This document shows positions 10,297 through 21,900 of a DNA stretch of 23,728 nt, piece by piece. Origin of the DNA: Zygnema cylindricum. Taxonomy: Eukaryota > Streptophyta > Zygnematophyceae > Zygnematales > Zygnemataceae. Both the position numbers and the translations under genes were made by a program. Every line of letters starts with the position of its first letter. Within the stretch, counting starts at the first letter, position 1. Where the stretch lies: contig JBBHKE010001545.1 in assembly GCA_037447655.1 (NCBI GenBank), forward strand, positions 1 through 23,728, written 5' to 3'. A model generated the notes under the pieces. That model searched no databases and was not told the DNA's origin. It saw only the letters and a program-made list of their open reading frames with translations.

Positions 10297-10411
10297 AAAT
10301 TAGAGTAAATTCCTTTTTGAAACAGTTCTATCACATAAATTAGAGTAAACTACTCTAATTATTTTTTTCTCTTTTTTTACTCTAATTTTTTCATTACTCT
10401 AATTACGATGC
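10297..10411. repeat. Cluster of AATTAGAGTAA motifs in both orientations
   Basis: Two plus-orientation ATTAGAGTAA copies and three reverse copies (ACTCTAAT) fall within about 115 bp. The pair at 10338-10347 and 10351-10360 forms a perfect 10-bp stem (AATTAGAGTA/TACTCTAATT) with a 3-base loop. Confidence 0.75.
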
Positions 10412-10415
10412 GCGG

Positions 10416-10560
10416 TGTAATGTACAATCTGCACGTTCTTTTATTTATCGTTGTACCAACGGCCACTAAAAACCGTTGCAAAATGAAAATCTGTTAAAAT
10501 GTCTATAAATGTACTGTTTGTACGTTCATGTATTATCGCTGTACCAGCGAGGCGTGACAG
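10416..10560. repeat. Diverged ~90-bp tandem duplication
   Basis: ATGTACAATCTGCACGTTC..TTATCGTTGTACCAACGG at about 10421 is followed by ATGTACTGTTTGTACGTTC..TTATCGCTGTACCAGCGAGG at about 10509. The two copies lie about 90 bp apart, with clear similarity over roughly 45 bases each. Confidence 0.6.
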
Positions 10561-10987
10561 AATGTCCTACAACCAAGTTTTTGTCGTCGAACAGGATGGC
10601 TTTGATGTCAGAAGTTACACGCCATTTGCCACATGCAAGTTTATAACATCACGTCCGTCGTGGATCAACTCTGACTTTTACAAGTGGACCAATACACGCG
10701 TCCAGTAAGCGCAAAGTGTCCTCCTGAGGACAGTCGGAGGAGACTCGCCAGGTACTGGATAGAAGGGGCGTTTGCGTAGAAAATTCAAAATCGGACGGTG
10801 GAAGTTTTAGCCAAAAAGTCTGGAGAATCTTAACGAATTTCTGGTAAACATCTTATGAAAAAAAAAAAAAAACAGTACGGCTTAATACGGAAAGGTACTT
10901 TCTCAGTAAACAACCCCACTTTTCGCCTAATGGAAGGTTACCCTTATTCGTTTCTTCATCTCATCCATTTCTAGTGTGAATGCAGCA

Positions 10988-11515
10988 ATAGCGATGGGCA
11001 GTGTCCTGTAGTCGTGATGTGATTGGAAGACGACAATAATTGACAATATCGAATTTATCCGCATTCACACGACAATCCAACATGAAAAGACTGGCTACAC
11101 GTCCTTTTCTGTACGGTACCAATGAAAACGCTCCGATTTGAACCAATCAAGCACCTCCAAAATCACGTGGGAAGCTCGAAAATGCAGCCCATGCCCATTT
11201 GCCCAACGGACAAATGAAAATTCAAAATTTAAAATCTAAACTTTATCCGCACCAATTAAGAGTCAGCATGGATCCACGTACCCTGTCACGTCACGCTACA
11301 GTAAAGAAATGACAGCACAAGAGGATACATTCAAAATTTTGCCAACCCTAATCTGAAACCGCCCTAGTTTCCGAGCCTGGGCGGTTGTACGGCAGTCCTG
11401 GTGCATGTTTCTTTATTTTACTCTTTCGGAATTAACTTTGGTTTGTTAATTTTTTCCCTCTCTCTCTCCCTCTCTCCCTCTCTCTCTAAAGGCAGGTCGA
11501 GGCGAGGGGGGAGCC
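10988..11515 (+). promoter_or_regulatory. Putative promoter and 5' leader of the transporter gene
   Basis: This is the unique sequence between the foldback element and the start codon. It contains a G-box core CACGTG at 11164-11169 and a TCACGTCACG (ACGT-core) site near 11286. A CT-rich stretch (about 11455-11488) lies just before the start codon, typical of some leaders. If transcription starts upstream of 11405, a 15-codon upstream reading frame (ATG at 11405, stop at 11447-11449) lies in the leader. No clear TATA box is placed with confidence. Confidence 0.4.
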
Positions 11516-12401
11516 ATGGCTGCTGGAGCCGCCCCCTCTGCCTCTTCCTTTGCCTCTTCTTCTCTCCCTATCGCATACTCTGGTGTCCCTGGCGTCCATG
11601 GAGGCCATGGAAGCCATGCATCGCCTTCTTGTGTCCACATGTCATTCTCTCGTCGCCCTTCCCGTTTTCAAGATTTGCGAGCGTACAATGTCTGCCCTAA
11701 TTCCTCCAGCGCCATTCTACGTCTCCGCGTCAGAATCGCGACACGTGGCTCTCTACGATACGCCGCAAAGCTTGGACTTCATCAGCGCGACGATGATGCC
11801 GACGGAGAGACCAGTCACGCTGACGTCAGCAAGGGTATGCTGACGTCATCAGTTTCGAAAGTGGCGACGATTCTCCTGGCTCTCAGTTGGCCGTGTCTCG
11901 ACGCACAAGCAGCCATGGCTGGTCCTATGAGGTCAGCCATGGATTATGGAAGTGTAGTTTTTGTTAATGATCACAAAGGTCCTCCGAATCGTCAGTTTGT
12001 CGGAGGTCCACAGAATTGGGGTTCAGGAGCTGCCCCTCCCGTGAGAAATTTTAGGGTTTCTAGGGATTCTAGGGTTTCTGCTGTATCGGATGGAGCTGGA
12101 TCGATGGTTTCCAGAGGAAGGGGGGGGAGTAGACACGTGGGAGGTTTGAGGTACAGCCAGGGAAAGATTGGGAAAGGAGGAAGTAATTTGGAGAGGAGAG
12201 GAGGAATGGAGGTTTCTCCTGCCGGTTTCGGTTCGTCTTCTTCAATATCGACTCTTCCGACGGCATCCATGGCCGGCCTTTCTTTTCGGGCGGCGGCGTT
12301 TTCCTTGTCTTTTCCAGTTTTATCTGTTCCTGCTATAGCTTTGGATGCCGCCATAGTGAGGGCTTCTGCGGCAGCTTCCCTTAAACTTTTCACTCTCTGT
12401 G
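11516..12401 (+). CDS. Exon 1: N-terminal extension and start of TM1
   Basis: It holds 295 codons plus one base. The donor is G|GTACTC at 12402, directly before a CT tract into which the frame would otherwise run. It encodes the leader, the hydrophobic segment at residues 110-136, the low-complexity linker and LKLFTLC at the start of TM1. The coding DNA carries two TGACGTCA palindromes (near 11820 and 11841). Nothing in residues 1-250 matches the transporter family, so a separate role such as targeting is inferred. Confidence 0.75.
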
Positions 12402-15335
12402 GTACTCTCTCCCTCTCCCTCACCCTCTCCTTCTCGTCTCCCTCCCCCTCTCCCTCTCCCTCCCTCTCCCACTCCTCTCTCCTCTCTCTCCCTCTCCCTC
12501 TCCCCCTCCCTCTCCCTCTCCCCTTCCCCTCCCTTTCCCTCTCCCCCTCGCCCTCCATCTCTCTTTCCCATTGCCTCTCCCTCTCCCTCTCCCTCTCCCT
12601 CTCCCTCTCCCTCTCGCCCTCCCTCTCCCTCTCGCCCTCCCTCTCCCTCTCCCTTTCTCACTGCCTCTCCCCTCCCTTTCCCTGCTTCTCCCCTCCCTCT
12701 CTCTCTCTCTTCCTCTCCCACTCCTGCCTCTCACTCCCCCTCACCTCCCTCTCTCCCTCTCTCCCTCTCCCTCTCTCTTCAATCATTTTCAGCTATTTTC
12801 ATCCGTTTTCATCCGTTTTCTTCTGTCTTCACCCTTCTCCTAAGATGAATTATGGTTTTCTTGAGTTTTTAAAGGTTTTGTTACGTAGTAAATTTACTTT
12901 TTTCTATCTACTTTCCTCTGTTTTTTTTCTGTTTTCACCCTTTTCCTGCGATGATTCATGATTTTCTTGAGTTTTTTGGGTTCTTCAGGTTGTTGTTCGC
13001 GGTACATTTGCTTTTATTTTCATCTTTTTTCTGAAATGAGTTCGGGTTTTCTTGATTGCTAAGTGTGTTTTGGAAATCATGGTTGCATTTTTATTGCAAT
13101 TTGTAATTTGTTGGACTGGTTAGTTGTTTTTCCTTTGGGATCAGAATATTGATATAGCCCTCTTTCACTCATTACTTTTTGACCAACTATCTCCAAGAGG
13201 GGACAATATCGTTTTTTTTTGGCCGTTATTTAAACTTCTATAGTGGTTGGTTCGATAAAATGTTTTCAACTCTTTTTGTTTGACTTTCTTCATTTACTTT
13301 GTTTCAACCATACCGTGGACCATCATTAGCGTCTATGATACTATATCAGTCCCCATTAATTTTACCAATTGAACTTAAAATAGTGTTGATGACACTAGTA
13401 TTATTTTTTTAACCCCATTTCTTTTAAAAGGCTCAAAACCATCTACATCATTCGAAACTGAATTAGACTTAACAACACTAATATGAACCCTACACTAATA
13501 AGTATTTTACTCTAATAACAATTCACGGTGTACACGTCCACACTCTTAATTTTACTGTTTTTCAAATTTTTGGGTGGTTTCTTTTTCCAGCATTTGTGGT
13601 GTGGCTTCAAAAATCAGGACAACTTCCGGAATCAACACCTTCAGTTTTGAGCCAGGTGAGTTTGCCTCTAAAAATTTGCTTTGAAACTTGGGATTTGTTA
13701 AGAATTTTTGACTTTCAACTCTTTCCTTTAAAGTTTCAGAGCTGTTATGAGTTTGCCTTTGAAAAATTGCTTAAAAATCTGGGAGCCGTTATGAGTTCGA
13801 CTTTCAACTCTTTCCTTAAAGTTTTAGAGCCGTTATGAGTTCGTTTGTCCAAAGTTTCCTTTAAAACATGGGAGTCATTATGAGTTCGAATTTCAAAATT
13901 TTCATTTAAAAGCCTCAAAAACGTTATAAATTTGCCTTAAAAAATTAGCTTTAAAATATTAGAGCTGTTATGAGCTTGAATTTCAACTTTTTTTTTTTTA
14001 AGTTTTTGAGCCATTATGAGTTCGTTTGTCCAAAGTTTTTCTTCAAAATTTTGAAGCTCTTACGAGTTTGCCTTTCAACATTTTTATTAAAGATTGGGAG
14101 TTGTTGTAAAAACGACATTCAATGTTTTGTTTTAAAACTTGAGAGTTGTTACAACAGAGAGGAGAGAGTGGAGAACGAGAGAGAAAGAGAGGAGAGAGAG
14201 GCGGGGAGGAAAGTCTGAGGGGAGCGAGAAGAGAGAAGAGAGGAGAGAGGAGGGAGGAGAGAGGGAAGAGAGAGGAGAGGGAGAGGAGAGTGAGGATTGA
14301 GAGAGGAGAGAGAGGAGAGAGAGTAGAGAGAGAGAAGAGATGGACCTGTTTTTTTTAATTACCACTTTCAACGTTCTCTTTTATAATTTGGTCGCTGTTA
14401 TGATTTCGAGGGAAAAATATTTAAGGAATTTCTAAACCCTAGGAATAGAAAACTTGGGCAGTCTGTATCGTTTCCATTTGGTGACAAAGTAGAAAGTTGT
14501 ACACTTCAGACGCTCAGTCGAGAAAAAATTTAGCAGGCAAAATAAATTAGCATTATATTTATTTTAAGTAAATGGTACTTCACGATTTGAAAGTATACGT
14601 GCTTTTTAAAAAAAACTGGCACACTCCAAACTTCCAAGAAAAAGAAAAAGAGAAAGGAAAAGAAAAGAAAACTAAAAGAAAAAAAAACATGTAAGCCGGC
14701 TAAGAAATCTTTGCTTTCAAATCCTAATGTACAATTTGTTGTTCAGCTGCTTTTTTATTTGTTTCCTAACCTGTACAAATAATATGCTACGAAAAATTAA
14801 AAAACATAACTTGAAGTCTGCACAGTAAAAGTGGCCTACCTTTCTAAGTTCCGTCTCTCCCTCTCCCTCTCTCACTCCCTCGTCCTTCCCCTCTCCCTCT
14901 CCCTCTCCCTCTACCTCTCCGTCTCCCTCTCCCTCTCCCTTCCGGCATTAACACAATCTTTTCAGGTTTTTCTTACCTCAGGATGGAGTAATTCCTGCGA
15001 TTTTTCTTCCAATAACTATGACAGCTCCCTAAAATTTTGAAATAGTGCACAAATGGGGTTTTATATCTGATATGCCATCATAACTGACGAGTCTTACTGT
15101 CGATCCTTCTCTTCCTCTCTCCCTTTCTCTCCTCTCCTTCTCTCACTTTCTTTCTTGCTTCCCTCTCGCTTTCTTCCTCTTTTCGTCTCTCCACCGCTTT
15201 CTCTCTCTTGCTCTCTCTCTCCCTCTCTCTTTCCCTCTCTCTCTCTCACTTTCTGGCTTGCATCTCTCTCGCTTTCTTCCTCTTTTCCTCCCTCCACCTC
15301 TCTTTTTTTCTCTCTTTCTGTCTCTCTCTCTCTCT

Positions 15336-15419
<84 letters not shown>

Positions 15420-15870
15420 CTCTCTCTCTCAAAACAAATCTCTGAAAATCTATTGGATTATCCAAAATATCCAATATTTCTGTTAGTCAGTTTAGTATCC
15501 TGAGTGTATTAATTTATGTACCATGAAGAACTTTGGTCAAAACCTCGCAGTATTTAGAGTTTTGGGTTTATTTTTTTCTGGTTTATGGGTGTGGTAGGTG
15601 GCCTTCAAAGTTCTCATTCCATGTTTCCTTATGAGTAAGGTATGTGACAAAATTCTTAAGACTTTGTTTTTTTTATTTTCAATTTGAGATTGTGTATAAC
15701 AAGTTTTAAGTTTGTGAAGCTTTGTTAACTTGTCTCTCTCTCGATATCTCTTCTTTTTTGCAAGAATGTGAAAATGTTTCAAATTTTCTGTTTTGTTTAG
15801 TGTGCGAGATTTTCCTTCGTTCGTCTTTTATTCAACATGGAAGTATCTGGTTTTTTGCCTTATCTGGGGA

Positions 15871-15930
<60 letters not shown>

Positions 15931-18900
15931 CGTTTTTTTTTGTTTTTTTTGCCAGGTGGCGTCCACATTGGCGAGCCAGCCTGTTAGCAGTCTTCTCGGC
16001 CTCCCCATAGTCGCTGTAGTTCAGGTAGGGAAGGGAGGGAGAGAGGGGAATTGGGAGAGAGAGGGGAATTAAGAGAGAGAGGGTAATGGGGTGAGCGTGG
16101 GTAATGGGGAGAGAAAGGGAGAGGGGAAGAGATGGAGTGAAGGTGGGCAGGGGTAAGGAAATGTGGTTAGAGAGAGAGGGGGAACGAAGTTGCAGAAGGA
16201 GGTGTGGAGAGAGGGAGAAAGGTGAAGGGAGAGGGAGATGCGGAGAGGGAGAGATGGAGGGATTGGGGAGACGGGTAGGTGTGGAGAGGAGGAGGGAGCG
16301 AGAGAGAACCGAGAAAGAGAGGGAAGTAAGGAGGATATGAGAGGGAGAGAGGCGAAAGGGACAGGGATTTGGGACTGAGAGGGAGGCAAGATAGAGACAG
16401 CGAGGGAGGTGAGGATAGGAGACGTAAATTTTTCCTTTTCTTCATTCTAATATCATAATGTAAAGTGTTTAGGGCATCATTAATGTCTACTTTTATTACT
16501 GTAATATTTCAAATCCACACTATTTGACGCCCAAATTTTTGGATCTGATGCGAGCCATGCTTAACTCAATACTTAGTACAGAACAAATATTTGTTGAATT
16601 CACCTGAAGAACTCATGAAAATCATAAAAAGACTTTGAAAACTTAAAAAGTAAACTTGGAAAACTACAAAAAACTTTCAAAAATTTCCAAAAACTATACT
16701 AATAAATTGGAAAAACCATGAACTACACGGTGAATCGCTGTTAGCGTTTACAAAAACTAATTTATTCCCGGTTTATTTTGCCCTCTGAACACTAAATAGC
16801 TGTAATAATATGTTTTTTTTCTTCACACGAGTTATTTTTCCGGTCTACAAGCTTTCACGTCATTCGGACTGAAAAGTGGAATAATTAACACGTAAAAAAG
16901 TCCTCATACTATTCATGTCTTAAACAGTCATTAATTAATTAATTAACCATCAATAGCAATTTCACTGTCTAGACTTCAATTTGGAATAAGCCCCTACAAT
17001 TTTTTTTTTTGAGTCGTTATTCTACTATTGAAAAAACAAAATCGAAGACGTTTATTTCATCTAGTAACCATTTATCTGTTCAAATGGTAAAAAAATCTCG
17101 GTTAAAAATTTTCGGTCAAAAATGTTTGGTCTCCTTTTTTTGGTCATCTTTTTTTTTCGGATATCTTTTCTTCCATTTTTTCTTTCGTCAGGTTCTCATT
17201 GGAGCTATTATGGGAAAAGCCGGTTGTAAATTGGCGTACCGACAATCTTCTTCGTCTTATTCTCCGACCAATCCCATCGCAGCATCCGGAACTTCCGATG
17301 TCGAAATTTTGGGTCAACAAAAAATTGCTTCATTTGTAAATCCCGCAGGAATTGGAATCGATTTGAATAAAAAAATTTCGTCGAAAAGAGAGGCGGTTTT
17401 AACCGCCGCGTGTGCTTTTGGAAATTCTCTCACTCTCCCTCTCGTCTTTATTACGGGAGTTTTGGGGTCCGGAGATGCCGATAGAGCAGTTAGTTATTTG
17501 GCCCTTTATATGGTGGGGTAAGTAATTTCTCCTTTCTTTTTCCTTTATGGATTTGGCATATTCTTAACTATTTTCATTTTTTGTAGTCGACAAATTTGTA
17601 AAATACACGGATTTTGGTTTATGGGGCTATTTAGGCTTTAGTTCATAAATTATGTAAACCACACTAATAGTGGTGGGAGATATAACATTTGTTTCTCTAC
17701 GTTCTAAAAAACTATAAAGTAAATAAATATATTTTGTTACAAACTTGTCGAGTAGTACAAATGAAATCGTGTGGGACACAAAAAGAGTTGTATGCAATGG
17801 AACATTTAAACTTCTTCTCTCTCTCTCTCTCTTCCTCTCTTGCCCTATTTCTCTCCATCCTATTTCATCTCATTTCAAATACGAACCAAATAATGTCCCC
17901 AAACATTGAAAAATCCTTATATTTTTTGAGATACGGAATGAGTTGTAAACTTTTGGTGCTCAGAAAAACTCTAATTGCAATAGATTTTTCTTCAAAAGAA
18001 ACACATCTATCCTGTTTTCACGGGCAACCGTGAAAATTCCTGAAAATTCCTGTTTTTTTTTCAAATTCCTGAAAATATTGGGAATTTTTGGATAAGACCA
18101 ACTATTTGCCTGATGGCGAATATTCTGTAGGATTAGTTAATTATTAAGGTTAAGGCGTTTTAGGGTTAAGGCTTTTTTTTAGGGTTAAGGCGTTTTTTTA
18201 GGGTAAGGCAAATTTAAAGGGTTTAAGGGGTTGTTTTAGGGTTAGGGCAAATGTTTAGGGTTAGTGGCAGCAGAACTGAACCGGCGAAAACTACGAGAGT
18301 GAGTTGTTATTAGTGTTGAAGAAATTATTAGTATGAGGACTCTTTTAGTGTTGATAATTAGTGTTGAAGAAATTATTAGTGTGAGGAACTGTTTTAGTGT
18401 TGATAGTTAGTGTGAAAGAAATTATGAGTATGAGGACTGTTTTAATATTGATAATTATATTTTCGATCCGAATGACGTGGACAATTCTGAACCGCTAAGA
18501 GAAATAGCGTCAAGAAGAAAACAAGTAGTTACTAATAATGCTATTTTGTGGTCAGAGGGCAAAAAATTGGGATCAAATTAGTGTTATTGATGCTAATACT
18601 GATTCTCGGTGTAAAAGTGGGACATGTAACCTCTCACCTCTTCTCCTCTCACCTCTTCTCTCACCTCTCGTCTCACCACTCCTCTTCTCACCTCTCCTCT
18701 CACCTCTCTTCTCACCCCTCCTCTTCTCTCCTCTCCTCTCACCACTCTCACCTCTCTTTTCACCTCTCCTCTCACCTCTCCTCTCAACTCTCCTCTCACC
18801 GCGCCTCTCACCTCTCCTCTCACCTCTCCTCTCCCCTCCTCTCACCTCTCCTCTCTCATCTCCTCTCACCTCTCCTCTCACCTCTCCTCTCACCTCTCCC

Positions 18901-21900
18901 CTCACCTCTCACTCTAATTCGAGAGTTTTTTTGGCCCCAAATCTTAAATTAGTGTGGATGATACTATTTAGTTAAGTGGCTCATAATGAGCCACGTGGGC
19001 AATATATACCTTAGTGAAGTCAATACTAAATTCGCGCTAACACTAATAATTTAAGAAAAAATAATTTCATTAACTTGAACTAAATCAACTTAAATTTTCG
19101 GGTTTTTTAACTGTTTGATATTTTACTTTTGAAAATATTTACCTTGATGAAACTTTCTTAGATGAAATCAGCTCCAACAACTCTTCCCAAGAGAGAGAGA
19201 GGGGGGGGCTGGGGGAGGGAGAGAGAGAAGGAGAGTGTTTCCGTGAGTGTTTCTGAGAGTGTTTCTTTATGTTTTTTTTTTTTTCTCTTTTTCTCCTTTA
19301 GTTGGTCTCCGGCCCTGTGGACCGTCGGTTATGACATCATCTCCTCGGGAGACAAGGAAGATGCTGACGTCAGCGAAATTGGCAGTTCTGAGGGGAAGAC
19401 CTTTTGGTCCTCCCTGAGAGCCTGGGTGGAGAGAGTGGTCAATCCGCCCCTTTTTGGTGTAAGGTTTTTTTTTTTCATTCATTTCTTTATTTATGTATTT
19501 TTTTTTTTTTTTTTTTTTTTTTCTGTTTTTTTGTTATTTTTATTATAATTTTCAAATTTTCCGTATTTCCGTTTTTCCATTATTTGCAGAAGAGATGAGG
19601 CTCTCTCTCTATCTCCATCCCTTCTGCTCCCCCCCCTCTCTCTCCTGCTTTCCCTTCATTTCCCTCTTCCTCTCCCTATGACTCTTTCCGTTCTCTCTCT
19701 CTCTCCCCCTCCCTCGCTCCTCCCTCACTCTCTCTCCTTCCCCGCCTTTCCTCCCCCCCCTTTCTCTCCCTGCCTCATCCTTCTCACCCCCTCACTTTCC
19801 CACACTCCTCTCCCCCCCTCTCTCTCCCCCCCTCTCTCTCCGTCCCTCTCTCTCCCCACCCTCTCTCTCCCCACCCTCTCTCTCCATTCCTCCTCTCCCA
19901 CCCTCCTCCCCTCCTCCCGCCTCTCCTCCCTCCCCTTTTCCTTACTGTATTGACGGTATATATATATATTTTTTTTTCGGGCGGGAAGGACAGGTTTTAC
20001 TAGGGCTCCTGATTGGTGCCACTCCCCCTCTCTCATTTTTTTATCCCTGCCCGAGAAGCTCTCCCATTGGACGGAACAATTTCCGCTTCCTTTGATTTCT
20101 TTAGCAAACTGACCGCTGGCCGTTTTTCGACCGGCACTCGAGGTAGAACCCCCCCCTCTCTCTCTCTCTCCCTCTCTCTCTACGACCCTTTTTATTTCTC
20201 TCTCCCGTCCACTTCTCTCCCTCTCTCCCTATGTTGCTCTGTCCTTCTCTATCGCTCTTTCTCCCACTACCACTCTGTCCCTCCCCCCCTCACTCCCTCT
20301 CTCCATCTTTCTCTCTCGCCTTCTCTCCCTCTCCCCCTCTTTCTCTCTCCCTCTCTCCCTCTCCCCCTCTATCCCTCTAGGAGGAAAGTGGCGGGCTTGG
20401 GTCAGCATGAAATATAAACGAAATCCCATGATTTCACTCTCTCCCTCCTTCCTTCCCTCCCTCCCTACCTCTGTCCATCCCTCCCTCCCTTCCTCCCTCT
20501 CAGTTATGGTTTACATATTGTTATTCTCAGTTATGTCTTTACCCCTTTTTTTTTAGCTGCTGCCCTTCTTTGGTCCACTTCTCTCTCTCTCTCTCTCTCT
20601 CCCTCCCTCCCTCTCCCTCCCTCTCCCTCTCCCTCTCCCTCTCCCTCTCCCTCTCCCTCTCCGTTCAACATCGGGGTGTAATGTGATCGCCCACACTCGA
20701 AGCTGCTCAAAATATATGGGTTTAAATAATAAATAAAGAAATAAAGAAATAAATAAAGAAATAAATAAAGAAGTAAAGAAAGAAATAAACAAATAAACAA
20801 ACAAATAAACAAATAAATAAACAAACAAATAAATAAACAAACAAATAAACAAATAAACCAACAAATAAATAAACAAATAAATAAACAAATAAAGGACCCG
20901 CCAGGCTCAACCTCGAGCTTGTGGTGTAGTGTTGTAGTAGCATTTTTGATTAAACGTTTTTCTATTTCTGCTTTTATTATAAAGTCAAAGTTGGTTAGCG
21001 CATATCATAAACTTTTGAATTTTGTTCCGTGCGCATATTCATTATTTTTGGGGCGTTTTATGAGAACGAGACCTCTATGGTTAGTGTGTTCACAGCTTAA
21101 GTGAAAGGTCTCAGGTCCAAATACTGACCGGCTCAATTTTTTCTAGTATGGGACATGCCGAATCCCGGATTCTGCGGAAATGCACCTGTTTCTTTTCTCC
21201 CTCTCTCCCCTTTTCTTCTTCTCTCTCTCTCCCGTTTTCTTCTTCTCTTTCGCTTCTCCCTCTCTTCTCTCTCGCTTCTCCCTCTCTTCTCTCTCGTCTC
21301 TCTCCTCTCGCTCCACTCTCTCTCTCTCTCCTCTCTTTCTCTCCTCTCTTACTTCTATCTCTCTCTCTTTGCTCACTTCTTGTTTTTTAGCTCTTTTCTC
21401 TCCTCTCTTCCCTTCTCTCTTCATCTATCTCTCTGTCTTTCCTCTTTTCTCTTTTTTTTTTAATTTTGTGCTCCTCTCTTCCCTCCCTCTCCTATTCCTC
21501 TCTTCTTCTCTCTCCTCTCTGTCGCTCTCTCTTTCTCTCCTTTCTTCTTCTCTCTTAGGGTTTCTTTTTTTCTATCTCTTCTCCCAGTGCTTTCTCTCTC
21601 TCTTGCTCTTTTCTTCCTCTTCCTCTCTCTCCTTTCTTCTATCTCTCTGTCTTTCCTCTCTGCTTATTATCTCTCATCTTTCCCTCTCTTCTCTCGCTCT
21701 CCTCTCCCTCTCTTCCCTCCCTCTCTCCTGTCCTTTTCTATCATCTTTCTTCCTTCTTTTCTTCTTTTCTATCACTCTCTTCTCTCTTCTTCCCCCTCTC
21801 TTTCTACTCTCCCACTTCTCCTCTCCACTCTCTTTCTCCTCTCTCCTTCTGTCACTCTCTTTTTCCTCTCTACTTCTTTTCTCTCTATCTCTATCTCGCT

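Larger units (their letters stand above)
10139..10940. mobile_element. Inner ~800-bp MITE-like unit with 17-bp TIRs
   Basis: TAACCTTCCATCAGGCG (10139-10155) and its inverted copy at 10924-10940 match at 16 of 17 positions. CCC is adjacent on both sides (10136-10138 and 10941-10943). The right subterminal sequence (10870-10940) is visibly related to the right end of the 5033-6269 element, so the two are diverged members of one family. No open reading frame of note lies inside. Confidence 0.55.
8788..10987. mobile_element. 2.2 kb foldback element with ~40-bp imperfect TIRs, flanked by ATA
   Basis: The left end 8788-8836 and right end 10946-10987 are inverted copies: both begin TGCTGCATTCACACTAGAAA, continue TGGATGA and end GAAACGAAT. 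The left copy has 7 extra bases (8815-8821) and there is one substitution. ATA directly precedes (8785-8787) and follows (10988-10990) the element, consistent with a 3-bp target-site duplication. No transposase is readable inside; the cysteine-containing frame at 9398-9592 and the minus-strand frames at 9521-9999 are unrecognised. The interior holds smaller inverted-repeat units and several short repeats listed separately. Confidence 0.72.

Noticed and set aside
10277-10300. CTGATGAG, the start of a hammerhead ribozyme core
   Set aside because: No GAAA follows a plausible stem II and no matching stems I/III were found.
14965-15030. Possible exon after TTTTCAG in intron 2
   Set aside because: Its translation (VFLTSGWSNS) does not fit the transporter. 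The 42-bp exon at 15598 supplies the expected TM2 exactly, with matching phases.
18150-18260. Telomere-like TTTAGGG motifs
   Set aside because: The units are irregular and lie within an intron of a continuing gene, so this is not a chromosome end.
20376-20416. Candidate small exon after CCCTCTAG in intron 7
   Set aside because: It encodes a hydrophilic Lys/Arg-rich stretch where a membrane helix is expected; one frame stops at once.
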